Shown here piece by piece: positions 63,252 through 64,000 of a DNA stretch of 64,000 nt. Both the position numbers and the translations under genes were made by a program. The notes below the pieces were generated by a model. It was given only the letters and a program-made list of their open reading frames with translations. It made no database searches and had not been told where the DNA came from. Source of the stretch: Amphimedon queenslandica (lineage: Eukaryota > Porifera > Demospongiae > Haplosclerida > Niphatidae); assembly GCF_000090795.2 (NCBI RefSeq), contig NW_003546350.1, positions 1 to 64,000 on the forward strand, read 5' to 3'. The first letter of the stretch is position 1, and each line of letters begins with the position of its first letter.

Positions 63252-64000
63252 TTAAGAAGTTTCTGCTAAAGCAATCACATCCTCCTTGATCCTGTTCTCT
63301 CTCAATGATAGCGGCCATCTTACAATGCTAGAGTGCCTAGTGCTTCGACGAGCTGTTGAGTTTGTTCCTGTTTGTCCTGTTTGTCCAGTATTGAGACCAG
63401 AGCTATTTGTAGGTAGTGTCGACCTGTCTGTCGTATTATTGGTACCGACTGGTGTCTGGCAGTAATCAATGTAGCTGGCTGAGTAGTCTCCATCATCAGA
63501 ACTGTCGTCATTGATTAGGCCACCCCTATCCTCCACTGGTGATGGGAGATGTGATGAACTTGTGTCAAATAATTGACCTAATCGACCAATTCTTGACCTC
63601 GGACGACCATTTTCATCCACGTTTAATCTTATCCTTCCCTTGCAATAAGTATAGATCTTTCTCAGTAGCCACAGACTAATGTACACTCCCATGTAGACCC
63701 CAGGGAAGTAGAGGGAGAGGTAGTATATGATCTGTAGTGGTAGACTAGGATCATCTATCGTAATGTGAATGTTGTTGTATATACTGAGGAGGACTACAAG
63801 CATCAGACAAATATATATGATGGGGTCTATCTTATTGAAGAGGTTTCTCTTGTAAGGTTGGAATGCAATGTAGAGGCAACTGTAGATGGCTAGGGCAATA
63901 GCAATACAAGTATATAGGAAGAAATAGTCATATATGACAAATGCATACAGTGCAAATATTGTGAACCTTAGGATGAACTTTATTCCGGCAAAGTATCGAT
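63252..64000 (-). CDS. Receptor-like polytopic membrane protein, fourth family member, N-terminal part outside the window
   Basis: The frame is open to the right window edge. It starts inside a membrane region, RYFAGIKFILRFTIFALYAF, then IALAIYSCLYIAFQPYKRNL followed by FNKIDPIIYICLMLV. This aligns with DCRWFSSCYYFLRLILFILAL and MPYKCSHYNKLDICIF of the three paralogues at 51-58 kb. After two more hydrophobic segments comes a long tail (from YTYCKGRIRLNVDENGRP) rich in Ser/Thr/Asp, unlike the tails of the other three. No intron is seen in this part. It converges on UBA3, about 100 bp away. Confidence 0.75.
   Translation of the reverse strand, partial: RYFAGIKFILRFTIFALYAFVIYDYFFLYTCIAIALAIYSCLYIAFQPYKRNLFNKIDPIIYICLMLVVLLSIYNNIHITIDDPSLPLQIIYYLSLYFPGVYMGVYISLWLLRKIYTYCKGRIRLNVDENGRPRSRIGRLGQLFDTSSSHLPSPVEDRGGLINDDSSDDGDYSASYIDYCQTPVGTNNTTDRSTLPTNSSGLNTGQTGQTGTNSTARRSTRHSSIVRWPLSLRENRIKEDVIALAETS

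Overview
The window looks like nuclear DNA of a demosponge, most likely Amphimedon queenslandica or a close relative. This is inferred from four things: a very compact, AT-rich, intron-rich layout with many introns of 45-100 bp; abundant ATT/AAT and GT/AC microsatellites; clear metazoan orthologues (UBA3, ADAT2, AMPK beta, nephrocystin-3, STK11IP); and a glycine-repeat collagen beside sponge-type expanded membrane-protein families. No tRNA, rRNA, CRISPR array or viral fossil was found.

Layout, left to right. 1-2346 (+): 3' end of a gene for a proline-rich acidic NHL-repeat protein. 2500-13321 (-): a giant type I membrane protein of about 3,320 residues; six exons join in phase, one of them 8.8 kb long. 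13642-21536 (+): STK11IP (LKB1-interacting protein). 21832-29605 (-): EF-hand/WD40 protein of the WDR49/CFAP337 group. 29924-31458 (+): AMPK beta subunit. 31561-34502 (-): a small two-exon membrane protein and two tandem AIG1-type GTPases with signal peptides and C-terminal hydrophobic exons. 34568-36636 (+): an unrecognised polytopic membrane protein. 36902-37444 (-): ADAT2 tRNA deaminase. 37879-45552 (+): a collagen of about 38 coding exons ending in a multiplexin-like trimerisation domain. 45946-56743 (-): nephrocystin-3, whose 4.4-kb intron encloses two intronless polytopic receptor-like genes; a third paralogue sits just upstream (56896-58737). 60543-63149 (+): UBA3. 63252-64000 (-): the 3' part of a fourth, more distant member of the receptor-like family.

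Gene pairs are tightly packed. Divergent pairs share short upstream regions (giant protein/STK11IP, WDR49/AMPK beta, AIG1 GTPase/polytopic protein at 65 bp, ADAT2/collagen). Convergent pairs are separated by about 100-400 bp. STK11IP and AMPK beta both relate to LKB1 signalling, but they have separate promoters and may be neighbours by chance.

The non-coding space holds several layers of repeats. The main one is a dispersed, tandemly arranged repeat of about 177 bp with a 20-bp dyad centred on CTATAG, present in introns of at least four genes and one intergenic region. A diverged relative occurs in the giant gene and UBA3. Into copies of this repeat have jumped a hAT-like non-autonomous element (exact 8-bp target duplication, 15-bp terminal repeats, internal 41-bp palindromic minisatellite) and a Harbinger-like fold-back element (TTA duplication). 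The most interesting items are the five-domain super-repeat of the giant surface protein, the mosaic pattern among the receptor-like paralogues nested around nephrocystin-3, the membrane-anchored AIG1 GTPases, and the glycosylation-sequon-rich multiplexin-like collagen.
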